Positions 17,174-25,341 of a stretch of DNA of 40,449 bases are shown here, one piece after another. Source of the stretch: JAFDWI01 sp964544305 (GTDB lineage: Bacteria; Actinomycetota; Acidimicrobiia; Acidimicrobiales; Iamiaceae); NCBI GenBank assembly GCA_964544305.1, contig CAZJAZ010000024.1:1-40449 (forward strand), given 5' to 3'. Numbering within the stretch: the first letter of the stretch is position 1; every line of letters begins with the position of its first letter. The translations under genes were made by a program, and so were the position numbers. The notes beneath the pieces were generated by a model. That model searched no databases, was not told where the DNA came from, and saw only the letters and a program-made list of their open reading frames with translations.

Positions 17174-17737
17174 TCAGATCTTGCCGACGAGGTCAAGCGA
17201 CGGGGTCAACGTTGACTCGCCTTCTTCCCATTTCGCGGGGCAGACCTCGCCAGGGTGTGCCGCGACGTACTGGGCGGCTTTGACCTTGCGGACGAGTTCC
17301 GCAGCGTTGCGGCCGATGCCTTCTGCGGTGACTTCGCTGACCTGAATCACGCCGTCGGGGTCGACCAAGAATGTGCCACGGTCGGCCAGGCCTTGTCCTT
17401 CGCGCAGCACGTCAAAGTTATTGGCGAGCGTGAAGTTCTGGTCTCCGAGCATCGTGTATCGGATCTTGCCAATAGTGTCTGATGTTTCGTGCCACGCTTT
17501 GTGGGTGAAGTGGGTGTCGGTGGAAACCGAGTACACGTCAACGCCAAGTGATTGAAGTTCGTCGTAGTGATCGGCAAGGTCACCGAGTTCGGTTGGGCAA
17601 ACAAAGGTGAAGTCGGCGGGGTAGAAGAAGAAAATCGCCCATTTGCCTTTGACGTCATTCTCGGTCACGTCAACGAATTCGCCATTGCGAAATCCGGTTG
17701 CAGAGAACGGTTTGATGGGGGTGTTGACGAGCGCCAT
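17174..17737 (-). CDS. ahpC: Alkyl hydroperoxide reductase subunit C (2-Cys peroxiredoxin)
   Basis: Peroxiredoxin of 187 residues, the same length as the enterobacterial enzyme. The peroxidatic cysteine is Cys47 in DFTFVCPTEL and the resolving cysteine is Cys166 in HPGEVCPAKW, both at the E. coli positions. It reduces H2O2 and organic peroxides and is recycled by AhpF. This is the AhpF-dependent type rather than the AhpD-dependent mycobacterial type, consistent with ahpF next door. AGGAA sits 8 nt before the ATG. An OxyR operator lies about 80-115 bp upstream. Confidence 0.97.
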   Translation of the reverse strand: MALVNTPIKPFSATGFRNGEFVDVTENDVKGKWAIFFFYPADFTFVCPTELGDLADHYDELQSLGVDVYSVSTDTHFTHKAWHETSDTIGKIRYTMLGDQNFTLANNFDVLREGQGLADRGTFLVDPDGVIQVSEVTAEGIGRNAAELVRKVKAAQYVAAHPGEVCPAKWEEGESTLTPSLDLVGKI

Positions 17738-17815
17738 TGCAATTTCCTATCGAGTGAGTCGTTATTGACAATAGGCATTGTATATTGAATAACTTCTTTT
17801 TCATAGTTTGCGACG

Positions 17816-17852
17816 ATCGTTCTTTCCTATCAGTTCAATAGTTCTTGACTAT
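17816..17852 (-). promoter_or_regulatory. OxyR operator of the ahpC-ahpF-oxyR operon
   Basis: On the minus strand the four tetranucleotides ATAG, CTAT, ATAG and CGAT follow one another with exact 7-nt spacers over 37 bp. This matches the E. coli OxyR pattern ATAG-N7-CTAT-N7-ATAG-N7-CTAT at 15 of 16 positions. An AT-rich stretch with TACAAT (plus-strand 17777-17782) follows and could hold the ahpC -10. The operator also overlaps TTGACT (17845-17850) upstream of the divergent Lon-N gene. Confidence 0.8.
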
Positions 17853-17871
17853 GTCGGAACCGGTGGGCGCG

Positions 17872-17877
17872 TAGAGT
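17872..17877 (+). promoter_or_regulatory. Leaderless-type -10 element of the Lon-N-domain gene
   Basis: TAGAGT ends 8 nt before the ATG at 17886. TTGACT at 17845-17850 is 21 bp upstream, long for a -35, and falls inside the OxyR operator. Confidence 0.45.
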
Positions 17878-17885
17878 CAGCCGCT

Positions 17886-18488
17886 ATGGGTCCCATCCCG
17901 ATGTTCCCCCTTGGCTCAGTTCTTCTCCCTGGTGTCGCCATGCCGCTTCGCATCTTCGAACCGCGCTATCAACACCTTCTCTCCGACGTTCTCACGGCAG
18001 GCGGCATATTTGGAATCGTGCTCATTGAACGCGGGGCCGAGGTCGGCGGTGGAGACGAGCGCTTCTCAGTGGGGACGCTGGCCCGCATCGTCCAGCACCA
18101 GCCCAATGCCGATGGCAGTCACAACATCGTCGTTGGAGGAAACGAACGAATTCGAGTTGATCAATGGCTTGATGACGATCCCTACCCACGCGCCACCATT
18201 TCGGGCTTTCCCGATGAGGGAACGCAAGATGCTGACAGCCTCAACCAAACGTTCCAAGCAACGATTGCAAAGTTGCGTCGCTTGCTCGCCCGCTCGACCG
18301 AAGAAAACCTCACGGTTCCACCTGCCACTTTTGACATGGCCGACGATCCGACCCAAGGAAGTTACTTGCTCAGTGCGCTCATCCCGGTCGGCCAACTCGA
18401 TCGACAACACCTGCTCGAAGCTCCCGGCCCGAACGAGCGTTTCGTCCTTCTTGATCGGCTCATTGACGATCAACTCGCGCTGTTCTGA
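17886..18488 (+). CDS. LON peptidase N-terminal (substrate-binding) domain protein
   Basis: Stand-alone Lon-N (ASCH/PUA-like) domain of 200 residues. IPMFPLGSVLLPGVAMPLRIFEPRY at the start is the family signature. There is no AAA+ or Ser-Lys protease domain, so it is not the Lon protease; such short proteins are widespread in actinobacteria and are thought to bind protein substrates. It is divergent from ahpC and shares the intergenic region containing the OxyR operator, so peroxide control is possible. The start at 17886 is chosen because the signature begins there. Confidence 0.87.
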   Translation: MGPIPMFPLGSVLLPGVAMPLRIFEPRYQHLLSDVLTAGGIFGIVLIERGAEVGGGDERFSVGTLARIVQHQPNADGSHNIVVGGNERIRVDQWLDDDPYPRATISGFPDEGTQDADSLNQTFQATIAKLRRLLARSTEENLTVPPATFDMADDPTQGSYLLSALIPVGQLDRQHLLEAPGPNERFVLLDRLIDDQLALF

Positions 18489-18525
18489 CCCGAGTTTCGA
18501 CCCAAGCCTTCAACGCATTTTTTGG

Positions 18526-19314
18526 TCAATGTTTGAGTTCACCAGCGTTTACCAAGAGGTGCTGTCCGGTCACCGCCTTGGCGAGGTCCGAGCAAAAGAA
18601 CGTCACCACATCAGCGACTTCGCCGTCTTGCGTCATGCGCTGCAGCGGAAATTTCCCCGCAATATCGTGCACGACCTCATCGGCAGATTTGTGTTCCGTC
18701 GACGAGCGATAGTCAATGAGCATTTGTACCGGGGGCCCCATCATCCACGACGGCACCACCATGTTCACTCGAATGTTGTCCGGTCCAAGTTCGTCGGCCA
18801 AGTGATACATCGTTGACAACAAGGCACCTTTTGAGGCCGCATATCCAGCTTGAGGAAGTTGGGGTAGAAACATTGATTGCGACCCGATCAGAACCATTGC
18901 TCCTCCCTCATTTACTTTCATAGCCGCGGCCACAGGCCGCACAATGTTGAGTGTTCCGAGCACGTTCGTTTCAAACGCCCGCATCCACTGTTCGTTCTTC
19001 ATGTCATTGATTCCACCCCAGGCGTTGTCGTATGCGGCAACCTGCACGAGCGCATCGATCCGACCGAACTTCGTCAAGGTCGCCGCGACCAGCGCGTCAC
19101 AAGCAATCTCGTCGGTGAGATCAACCGGGTGGGCAAGCACCGCTTCTCCAGACGCATCGACCTCTTTTGCGATTGCGGCGAGCGTGTCGGCGCTGCGTGC
19201 TCCGATCACAACCTGTGCCCCTTCACGACGTGCCGCCAACGCGCACTCGCGCCCGAGTCCGGTTCCGACTCCTGTGATTACCACAACTTTGTCTTCCAAC
19301 AACACCGCTACCAT
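18526..19314 (-). CDS. Short-chain dehydrogenase/reductase
   Basis: NAD(P)-dependent SDR of 262 residues. The cofactor motif TGVGTGLG is at 14-21, the catalytic Ser is Ser145, and YAASK gives Tyr158 and Lys162. AAYDNAWGG replaces the usual NNAG motif, a common divergence in this family. Substrate unknown. GTG at 19305 is an alternative start with AAGGA upstream. Hairpin B1 begins 7 bp upstream of the ATG, so a promoter for this gene must overlap or lie beyond the hairpin. Confidence 0.87.
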   Translation of the reverse strand: MVAVLLEDKVVVITGVGTGLGRECALAARREGAQVVIGARSADTLAAIAKEVDASGEAVLAHPVDLTDEIACDALVAATLTKFGRIDALVQVAAYDNAWGGINDMKNEQWMRAFETNVLGTLNIVRPVAAAMKVNEGGAMVLIGSQSMFLPQLPQAGYAASKGALLSTMYHLADELGPDNIRVNMVVPSWMMGPPVQMLIDYRSSTEHKSADEVVHDIAGKFPLQRMTQDGEVADVVTFFCSDLAKAVTGQHLLVNAGELKH

Positions 19315-19321
19315 CCTTGAT

Positions 19322-19370
19322 GAAATTTGACGCGTTCTGGCCCCTATTCAACCAAAACGCGTCAAATTTC
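19322..19370. repeat. Hairpin B1: 19-bp inverted repeat, left bracket of the oxidoreductase/pirin operon
   Basis: Arms 19322-19340 and 19352-19370 pair at 18 of 19 positions around an 11-nt loop. The left arm plus two loop bases (19322-19342) is identical over 21 nt to 22321-22341 in hairpin B2. It fills most of the 77-bp gap between the divergent SDR and DAPDH-like genes. Confidence 0.9.
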
Positions 19371-19379
19371 GGAGGAGAA

Positions 19380-19385
19380 TAGGAT
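19380..19385 (+). promoter_or_regulatory. Leaderless-type -10 element of the DAPDH-like operon
   Basis: TAGGAT ends 6 nt before the ATG at 19392. A GGAGGAG stretch at 19371-19377 is too distant (about 14 nt) for a normal ribosome binding site. Confidence 0.4.
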
Positions 19386-19391
19386 GGAGCG

Positions 19392-20462
19392 ATGAGAAAT
19401 CGGGTCGTGGTGTGGGGAACAGGCGTGGTTGGGTCGATGATCATTGAGCAACTCGTTGACCATCCCATATTCGAATTGGTTGGGGTCGGGGTGCACGACC
19501 CCAACAAAGTTGGTGTTGACGCGGGCACCATTGCAGGCATCGACCCAATAGGTATCGCCGCCACGAACGACTTGGAGTCGCTCATTGCGCTACGCCCCGA
19601 TGCGGTCGCCGACTTTGGTCCAACTGCTGCGCATGCCAACGAGAACATTCAATTGATCAGCGCACTGCTTGAAGCAGGGATCAACGTCGTTTCGACCGCA
19701 ATGACACCTTGGGTTTGGCCAGGCGCTCCCGCCAATCCGCCCGCGTGGATTGAACCCATCGAAGCTGCCTGTGCGGTCGGCGGAGCGAGCTGCTTCACCA
19801 CCGGCATAGACCCAGGGTTTGCGAACGACCTCTTCCCCCTCACCCTCATGGGCCTGTGCGCCAACGTCGAATCGGTCACCGCACGAGAACTCCTTGACTA
19901 CACCGATTACACGGGTGACTACGAAGACGAAATGGGCATCGGCTACCCGCCCGATCACAAACCCATATTGACCATTCCCGAAGTGCTGATTCTCGCCTGG
20001 GGTGGAACCGTTCCCATGATTGCGAACGCAACTGGGATCACCCTCGACACCATCACCACCACGTGGGAAACGTGGGTGACCGACAAACCCATTGTGAGCG
20101 CCAAAGGCACGCTTGCCGCGGGAACTGTCGCCGCCGTGCGTTTTACGATTAACGGCATTGTCGGTGGTCGGGCCCGCATCATTCTCGAACACGTCAACCG
20201 GGTTGGTGCTGATTCCGCCCCTGATTGGCCGCGGGGCAACAACGACGACGTCTACCAAGTCATCATCGATGGAACCCCGTCGATTACGCAAGAGACCGCT
20301 TTTCGCTTCACCGATGGAAGCGGCCGCACACCGGCAGTTGCTGGGTGTCTGGCGACGGGTTTGCGGGCGCTCAACGCGATTCCCGCGGTGATGAACGCGC
20401 CGCCCGGTTTTGTCACCGCGCTCGATCTGCCCCTTATCGGCGGCGTTGGCACGATCCGATGA
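19392..20462 (+). CDS. Dihydrodipicolinate reductase-like NAD(P)-binding dehydrogenase
   Basis: Protein of 356 residues. It opens with VVVWGTGVVGS, a GxGxxG Rossmann motif at residues 9-14, followed by the DapB-N-like fold. Length and layout resemble the family of 2,4-diaminopentanoate dehydrogenase-like proteins, common in actinobacteria as uncharacterised oxidoreductases. The segment TTGIDPGFANDLFPLTL is typical of that family. The reaction is unknown. It is the first gene of a three-gene plus-strand operon (LLM oxidoreductase 43 bp downstream, then pirin) bracketed by the B hairpins. Confidence 0.78.
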   Translation: MRNRVVVWGTGVVGSMIIEQLVDHPIFELVGVGVHDPNKVGVDAGTIAGIDPIGIAATNDLESLIALRPDAVADFGPTAAHANENIQLISALLEAGINVVSTAMTPWVWPGAPANPPAWIEPIEAACAVGGASCFTTGIDPGFANDLFPLTLMGLCANVESVTARELLDYTDYTGDYEDEMGIGYPPDHKPILTIPEVLILAWGGTVPMIANATGITLDTITTTWETWVTDKPIVSAKGTLAAGTVAAVRFTINGIVGGRARIILEHVNRVGADSAPDWPRGNNDDVYQVIIDGTPSITQETAFRFTDGSGRTPAVAGCLATGLRALNAIPAVMNAPPGFVTALDLPLIGGVGTIR

Positions 20463-20505
20463 GTTCGTTGTTCCTTCGCATGACACAAACACCCTGGAGC
20501 CGTTC

Positions 20506-21378
20506 ATGAAGTTCACGCTGTCGCTCGCCATGAGTCCCCCTGATGAGCTTCTCGCGCTCGCGAAGTGCGCGGAAGCATCAGGTTGGGATGCAATTGCGCT
20601 GCCCGATTCGGTGTTCTTTCCCGAGAACGTTTCGGCTGACTACCCTTATACGTCAGACGGCGCCCGGTTCTGGGATGCCGATACACCTTTTGTCGATCCG
20701 TTCGTTGCGCTTCCTGCGATCGCCGCGGTGACCCATCGGGTGCAGCTCTACACCAACGTCTACAAGGTCGTACTTCGCCAGCCATTGGCGATCGCCAAGA
20801 TGCTCGGTTCCACCGCGGCAATGTTTGAAGGGCGCATTGGCATCGGCCTCGGGTTGAGCTGGATCCCAGAAGAATTTGCGTGGCTTGGCGAAGTGATGAA
20901 GACCCGAGGCAAACGTCTCGACGAGATCATCGACATTTTTCGAGTCACATTGCAGCCTGGGTGGGCTGAGTATCACGGTGATCATTACGACTTCGACCGG
21001 CTCAAAATGTCACCGGCACCGAGCCAGAACGTTCCCATCTATGTGGGTGGGCATTCCGATGCGGCGTTGCGTCGCGCCGCTCGACGCGGCGATGGTTGGA
21101 TTGGCGCGAATGTCACGCCGAAGCAGATTGGCGACCTCATTGCGCGCCTGCGGCTGCAGCTCGAAGCCGCCGACAGGCCGGTTGACGGCTTCGAGATCAA
21201 GCTCACGCCGCTGGTCCTTGCAACCGACGAGGCAATGGCTGGCGTGTTCGATCAGGGCGTCACCGACATCATCACGGTGCCCTGGCTCTATCACGGTCCA
21301 GGGCCTCATGCACTGGAGGCCAAGATCGAGTCGATCGAAGCATTCGCTGCCGACGTAATCGAACCCTTGCGCGGTTGA
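20506..21378 (+). CDS. LLM-class flavin/F420-dependent oxidoreductase
   Basis: Luciferase-like monooxygenase fold, 290 residues from MKFTLSLAMS. The N-terminal CAEASGWDAIALPDSVFFP, the middle RIGIGLGLSWIPEEF and VPIYVGGHSDAALRRAARRGDGWIGANV are characteristic of actinobacterial F420-dependent LLM enzymes. Cofactor choice (F420 or FMN) and substrate are not decided by sequence. GGAG lies just upstream of the ATG at 20506; the longer frame overlapping the previous gene was rejected. It likely works with the DapB-like dehydrogenase in the same operon. Confidence 0.87.
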   Translation: MKFTLSLAMSPPDELLALAKCAEASGWDAIALPDSVFFPENVSADYPYTSDGARFWDADTPFVDPFVALPAIAAVTHRVQLYTNVYKVVLRQPLAIAKMLGSTAAMFEGRIGIGLGLSWIPEEFAWLGEVMKTRGKRLDEIIDIFRVTLQPGWAEYHGDHYDFDRLKMSPAPSQNVPIYVGGHSDAALRRAARRGDGWIGANVTPKQIGDLIARLRLQLEAADRPVDGFEIKLTPLVLATDEAMAGVFDQGVTDIITVPWLYHGPGPHALEAKIESIEAFAADVIEPLRG

Positions 21379-21398
21379 AGTCAATTTGGAGCCGAACG

Positions 21399-22283
21399 AT
21401 GGACAATGATCAAAACATTGAGTTCAGCGACGCTCGATCTTCAGTTGTGGGCGGCACGCCCGTGCGACGAGCCCTCCCCCAACGGCATCGACGAACCGTG
21501 GGCGCATGGTGTTTTGCCGATCACATTGGTCCAGTCGAACAAGTAAAGAACCCAGCCGATGCTGGGATTGGTCCCCATCCCCACATCGGTCTCCAAACGG
21601 TTACCTGGCTCATTGACGGCGAGTTACGTCACCGAGATTCGCTCGGATCAGACCAACTCATTCGACCTGGACAACTCAATTTGATGACCGCAGGCAACGG
21701 GATCGCGCACGCGGAAGAGTGGCGTGGCGGTACGGGCCGATACCACGGTATCCAATTGTGGGTTGCCCAGCCTGACGAGACTCGTCACGGCCCGTGCGCT
21801 TTTGAACATCACGCGAGCCTCCCCCGCATTGACTTACGACACGGTTCAGCAACCATCCTCATTGGATCATTTGCTGGCGCTACCTCAACGGCGCGTCGAG
21901 ATACTGACCATTTCGGTGCCCAACTCGACCTCCACCGTGGCCAAAGTGTGATCGAACTTCGACCCGACTATGAACATGCGCTCATCGTTCTTGACGGTGC
22001 CCTCCATGTCGGCAACGTCACCATTGCGCCCGGTCGGCTCGCGTACCTCCCCGCAATGCACAGTGAAATTGCACTCGACGTGGCCGAACCAACCATCGCG
22101 ATGCTCATCGGCGGCGCACCGTTTGAAGCACCGATTTCGATGTGGTGGAACTTCGTTGGGCGTGATCACGACGAGCTCGCGGCAGCCCAACTCGATTGGA
22201 ACGCACGCCGCGACCGCTTTGGCCCGGTCGACTCGATGCGCGCCTGGATTAAAGCCCCAGACGTGCCTTCGCGCACCTCATAA
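21399..22283 (+). CDS. Pirin family bicupin protein
   Basis: Protein of 294 residues with two cupin domains. The N-terminal cupin has the pirin metal ligands His60, His62, His104 and Glu106 (HPHIGLQTVTW and GNGIAHAEE; human pirin His56/58/101, Glu103). The C-terminal cupin contains PGRLAYLP. Bacterial pirins are iron proteins, some with quercetin 2,3-dioxygenase activity and some binding partner enzymes. GGAG precedes the ATG at 21399, 20 bp after the LLM gene. It is the last gene of the operon; hairpin B2 follows. Confidence 0.88.
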   Translation: MDNDQNIEFSDARSSVVGGTPVRRALPQRHRRTVGAWCFADHIGPVEQVKNPADAGIGPHPHIGLQTVTWLIDGELRHRDSLGSDQLIRPGQLNLMTAGNGIAHAEEWRGGTGRYHGIQLWVAQPDETRHGPCAFEHHASLPRIDLRHGSATILIGSFAGATSTARRDTDHFGAQLDLHRGQSVIELRPDYEHALIVLDGALHVGNVTIAPGRLAYLPAMHSEIALDVAEPTIAMLIGGAPFEAPISMWWNFVGRDHDELAAAQLDWNARRDRFGPVDSMRAWIKAPDVPSRTS

Positions 22284-22317
22284 CGTCACTCTTCTCGGGA
22301 CGACGCCTGCAGTCAGT

Positions 22318-22372
22318 GGCGAAATTTGACGCGTTCTGGCCTCACAGAGGCCAGAACGCGTCAAATTTCGCC
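22318..22372. repeat. Hairpin B2: perfect 26-bp inverted repeat, right bracket of the oxidoreductase/pirin operon
   Basis: Arms 22318-22343 and 22347-22372 are perfect reverse complements with a 3-nt ACA loop, the longest perfect hairpin in the window. Bases 22321-22341 equal 19322-19342 in B1. It lies between convergent genes and includes the stop codon and last three codons of the MFS gene, so it can serve as a bidirectional terminator. Confidence 0.92.
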
Positions 22373-23647
22373 TTGGACGAGAGCATCCCCATGACGGTGC
22401 ATCGCGATCCATCCCCAACCTGCGGCCGCCACACTCACCACCGCTCCTATTGCAATCGGCACACGTGGACCAAAGCGATCTGACACCGCCCCCAAAATCG
22501 GACCCCCGATTGGTGTCGTGCCAATCCATAACACCGTTTGCAGCGCCAAAACCCGGCCATGCATCGACGCCTTCGCTCGTACCTGAACAAGTGCGGTTGT
22601 CGAAGTCATATAGATAATGCTGGTGACGCCAACAACAAGGACCGCCGGATACACAAAAGGCATCGACGGCACCAGCGCCAACACCGCCATCGCGACACCA
22701 AAGGCACCACACCCTGCGACAATCATCGGCACCCCAACCGATGCCCGATGTGCCGTCGCTAGCGCCCCGACCAACGCCCCCACGCTGAACACGGCATACA
22801 CAAATGTGTAGCTGGCGTCGGTGCCTCCAAGTCCTTGTTCGACAAACAATGGAAACACAACACTGAAGTTGTACGCCAGTGTTCCAACGACAGCAAGCAT
22901 GATGAAGCTGATGCGTAACTCGGGGGTCGCTCGCACATAGGCGAAGCCGGCTCGAACCCGACCTGGCTCACGGGGTTCTGGAGGACGACGGCGCAATGCT
23001 GATCGATGCATCAATGCCAGTGCGCCAATCACCGCAACATACGACGCGGCATCCACCGCAAAACACCAGCCATAGCCAACGGTGATGATCAAGAAACCCG
23101 CCAGCGTTGGACCAAAGATGCGAGACAGATTCACCAACGTCGAATACAGCATCACTGCGTTGGGGATCAGTTCAATAGGTACCATTTCCGGCACAAATGA
23201 CCGTCGCACCGGATTATCGAACGCCAACAACATGCCGCCCAGGATCGCCACCCCATAGAACGCACCAACCGGCGCATGTGGAAGAAACGCAAGCACGGCA
23301 AGTGCCGCGCTTTGCAGCATTTCCCCACTTTGCGTGAAAAACAGCAAGCGAAGCTTGTCGGATCGATCCGCTATTGATCCTGCCCATGCCGACAGAAGCA
23401 GTATCGGCCCAAATTGACAGGCGGTCAATAATCCCACGGCGAATCCGCTATTGGTCCGATGCAGAATCAATAGTGTCAGCGCCACCATTGTCAGCCAGTT
23501 GCCAGTATTCGAGACAAGTTGTCCAGCGAAGAACAGACGGAAGTTACGAACACCAAACGACGCAAAAGTTGCGGATACGAAACCGCCTTGCTCGCTCCCC
23601 CGTGGCACACCGCGCCGAGGTTCTTCTCTCGTCGTACCAGTGCTCAC
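22361..23647 (-). CDS. MFS transporter, EntS/MFS_3-like exporter
   Basis: Membrane protein of 428 residues with about 12 hydrophobic helices. FASFGVRNFRLFFAGQLVSNTGNWLTMVAL is the typical first helix of the MFS_3 (enterobactin exporter EntS-like) group, and WAGSIADRSDKLRLL is the loop 2-3 signature. Substrate unknown; drug or metabolite efflux is the usual role. Its ATG overlaps the stop of the upstream diguanylate cyclase gene by 4 bp. The last codons (GEI and stop) are encoded by the right arm of hairpin B2. An internal start closer to VSATFASFG is possible. Confidence 0.85.
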   Translation of the reverse strand: MSTGTTREEPRRGVPRGSEQGGFVSATFASFGVRNFRLFFAGQLVSNTGNWLTMVALTLLILHRTNSGFAVGLLTACQFGPILLLSAWAGSIADRSDKLRLLFFTQSGEMLQSAALAVLAFLPHAPVGAFYGVAILGGMLLAFDNPVRRSFVPEMVPIELIPNAVMLYSTLVNLSRIFGPTLAGFLIITVGYGWCFAVDAASYVAVIGALALMHRSALRRRPPEPREPGRVRAGFAYVRATPELRISFIMLAVVGTLAYNFSVVFPLFVEQGLGGTDASYTFVYAVFSVGALVGALATAHRASVGVPMIVAGCGAFGVAMAVLALVPSMPFVYPAVLVVGVTSIIYMTSTTALVQVRAKASMHGRVLALQTVLWIGTTPIGGPILGAVSDRFGPRVPIAIGAVVSVAAAGWGWIAMHRHGDALVQGEI

Positions 23648-25209
23648 CGTGCGTGGTGATGGATGACGGTGCGATCCCGTCCGGTGTTCTTCGCCTCGTA
23701 CAACGCGGTGTCCGCACGACCGATCAACGTGTCAGCGCCCTCATTCATGTCCCAGGCAGCGACGCCCGCCGAGAACGTCACGCCGTGGAGACAGTCAAGG
23801 GTACGGAACCACGTTTGCAACTTCTCTAAGAGTCGCTCGGCGCCGCTCGCGTCGGTGTCAGGCAAAATCATGCAGAACTCTTCGCCCCCGTAACGGGCCA
23901 CACAGTCCACGGCCCGGAGTCGGGTGTGGAGTTCATTGCCAAAACAGCGCAGCAGCTCATCACCCGCTTGGTGCCCGAAACTGTCGTTGTAGTTCTTGAA
24001 ATGATCCAAGTCGATCATGACCACACTCAAGGGCCCACCTCGACGGCGGGCCTCACGACGAGCTTGGGCAAGTCGATCGGTGAGTTCGCGACGATTTGGC
24101 AGCCCCGTGAGCACGTCGGTTCGGCCCATGTCTTCGAGCTTTGCGACGAACCTGGTTCGACCCACGAGCACCGCGATTTGCAACGCCATTCGTTCGAGAT
24201 TGAAACGAGTCATCAAGCGGTCATACGAAGGATGGGCAATCTCTTCGAGCACGATCGCTACTAAATCTTCGTGCTCACCGCCCTCAACAACAAGCACGGA
24301 TCGGTGTTGGTGCAAGTCAATCCCGCGATGTTCACGAGCGGCAGCAATCTCAAGCACGGTTGGCCGCGCAATCCCAGCGCCTTCGGGCCATACATAAATC
24401 GTTTCGGGGACACTCTGGGCAACGCTGCGATCTTCATATGGTGTGATCCAATAGGCACCTGCTCGCTTTGCCCCCGACCATGCGGTGATGACCGGCAGAA
24501 CTTCTTCGATGCCTTCGGTCAGATTGTTTGCACGGGCCGCGATACCAGCGACCTCGGCCAGGCCTGACATCTGACTATCTGAATGCAGCGACGCCAGCGC
24601 CATTAGATGCACCATGGTTGCAATCACGCCCCACACCACACCATACGAAATGGTGAAGGCGGCAACGGCTTCATTGACCGAATTTGACGCTACTGCCGAG
24701 AGCGTGACGGATGCGGTCGCGGTCATCCACGACACGACAATCATCCACCGATTGCCAATCATTGCCATGAGGAGCGTCGGAACGAAGATGAGTGGGCGGT
24801 AGATGCCAATTGTTCCACCAAGCGCATAACCGGCGAGCGCTGTTGCCATCGTCGCAAACATGACCTCAGCGAGCAGCAGCAGTGGGGTTGGCGATTTGTA
24901 GCCGTCCGAGCGGACCATGCGACGAAAATGGAACAGATTGAGGCCGCCAAGAAACAAAACGGCGGCCGCGGCAAGCCCAACACACGTCCAATTGGTTGCC
25001 GATTCACGGGGCAGAAACGCGCCGATGAGCGGCACAAGCAGCGCGACATGCGCGAGACCAATGATCTTCCAGCCAAAGGTGGACAATGCCGGGTCGATGT
25101 CGGTCACATAGGCAAAGACGGGTCCCGTCTGCCCTATCGATTCAGGTGGACGTTCAGCCACACCTTCCCCTTTTGCTCCCGAACACAGACCTAGTTTGCC
25201 ATGCAACAT
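23644..25209 (-). CDS. Membrane-associated GGDEF diguanylate cyclase
   Basis: Protein of 521 residues. About six membrane helices occupy roughly 45-215, followed by a GAF-like sensory stretch (about 230-345) and a GGDEF domain. The active-site loop is GGEEF at 441-445, and an RxxD inhibitory site (RAVD, 432-435) lies at the usual distance upstream, so product inhibition is expected. It should make cyclic di-GMP from two GTP. No EAL domain. Translational coupling to the MFS gene suggests co-regulation. The start is uncertain: ATG 25209 or GTG 25161 (VAERPPES). Confidence 0.87.
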   Translation of the reverse strand: MLHGKLGLCSGAKGEGVAERPPESIGQTGPVFAYVTDIDPALSTFGWKIIGLAHVALLVPLIGAFLPRESATNWTCVGLAAAAVLFLGGLNLFHFRRMVRSDGYKSPTPLLLLAEVMFATMATALAGYALGGTIGIYRPLIFVPTLLMAMIGNRWMIVVSWMTATASVTLSAVASNSVNEAVAAFTISYGVVWGVIATMVHLMALASLHSDSQMSGLAEVAGIAARANNLTEGIEEVLPVITAWSGAKRAGAYWITPYEDRSVAQSVPETIYVWPEGAGIARPTVLEIAAAREHRGIDLHQHRSVLVVEGGEHEDLVAIVLEEIAHPSYDRLMTRFNLERMALQIAVLVGRTRFVAKLEDMGRTDVLTGLPNRRELTDRLAQARREARRRGGPLSVVMIDLDHFKNYNDSFGHQAGDELLRCFGNELHTRLRAVDCVARYGGEEFCMILPDTDASGAERLLEKLQTWFRTLDCLHGVTFSAGVAAWDMNEGADTLIGRADTALYEAKNTGRDRTVIHHHAR

Positions 25210-25245
25210 CTCTTTTCGTCGCTTGCTGGCCTATCCTGTAGCGCG

Positions 25246-25297
25246 ACGGCGATGGAGCTCGCCAGAACCGCCCAGTGACCGGGCTGATAGCTCCTGG
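25246..25297 (+). ncRNA. Fluoride riboswitch (crcB motif)
   Basis: GGCGA (25248-25252) pairs with TCGCC (25259-25263); GCCC (25270-25273) pairs with GGGC (25281-25284); the loop GGAGC (25254-25258) forms the pseudoknot with GCTCC (25290-25294). The conserved AGAAC linker and CTGAT after the second stem match known crcB-motif riboswitches. It lies directly upstream of two crcB genes, which settles the identity. TATCCT at 25232-25237 is a plausible -10. Confidence 0.93.
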
Positions 25298-25336
25298 CAT
25301 CCACTACGTGTTCCAACGAACAGCCATGTCCAGGAG
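25291..25336 (+). promoter_or_regulatory. Predicted expression platform: ribosome-binding-site sequestration
   Basis: CTCCTGG (25291-25297) is the exact complement of CCAGGAG (25330-25336), which holds the crcB ribosome binding site 5 nt before the ATG. The CTCC bases are also needed for the fluoride-bound pseudoknot, so the two pairings exclude each other. Fluoride binding should therefore free the ribosome binding site. Confidence 0.7.
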
Positions 25337-25341
25337 TTTCT

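Noticed and set aside
15494..17215. 573-codon plus-strand open frame antisense to ahpF
   Set aside because: The opposite strand encodes ahpF with both CxxC centres and FAD/NADH motifs; the antisense frame has no recognisable domain.
19327..19332. TTGACG in hairpin B1 as a -35 element
   Set aside because: The same word is in B2 between convergent genes and on both strands of each hairpin; no -10 lies at 16-18 bp.
19590..20531. 313-codon minus-strand frame over the DapB-like gene
   Set aside because: Gly/Arg/Asp-rich antisense shadow; the plus strand has a Rossmann motif and operon context.
19315..22375. CCTTG outside both B hairpins as a target-site duplication
   Set aside because: Only 5 bp, and not at equal distances from the arms (2 bp outside B1, overlapping the end of B2); likely chance.
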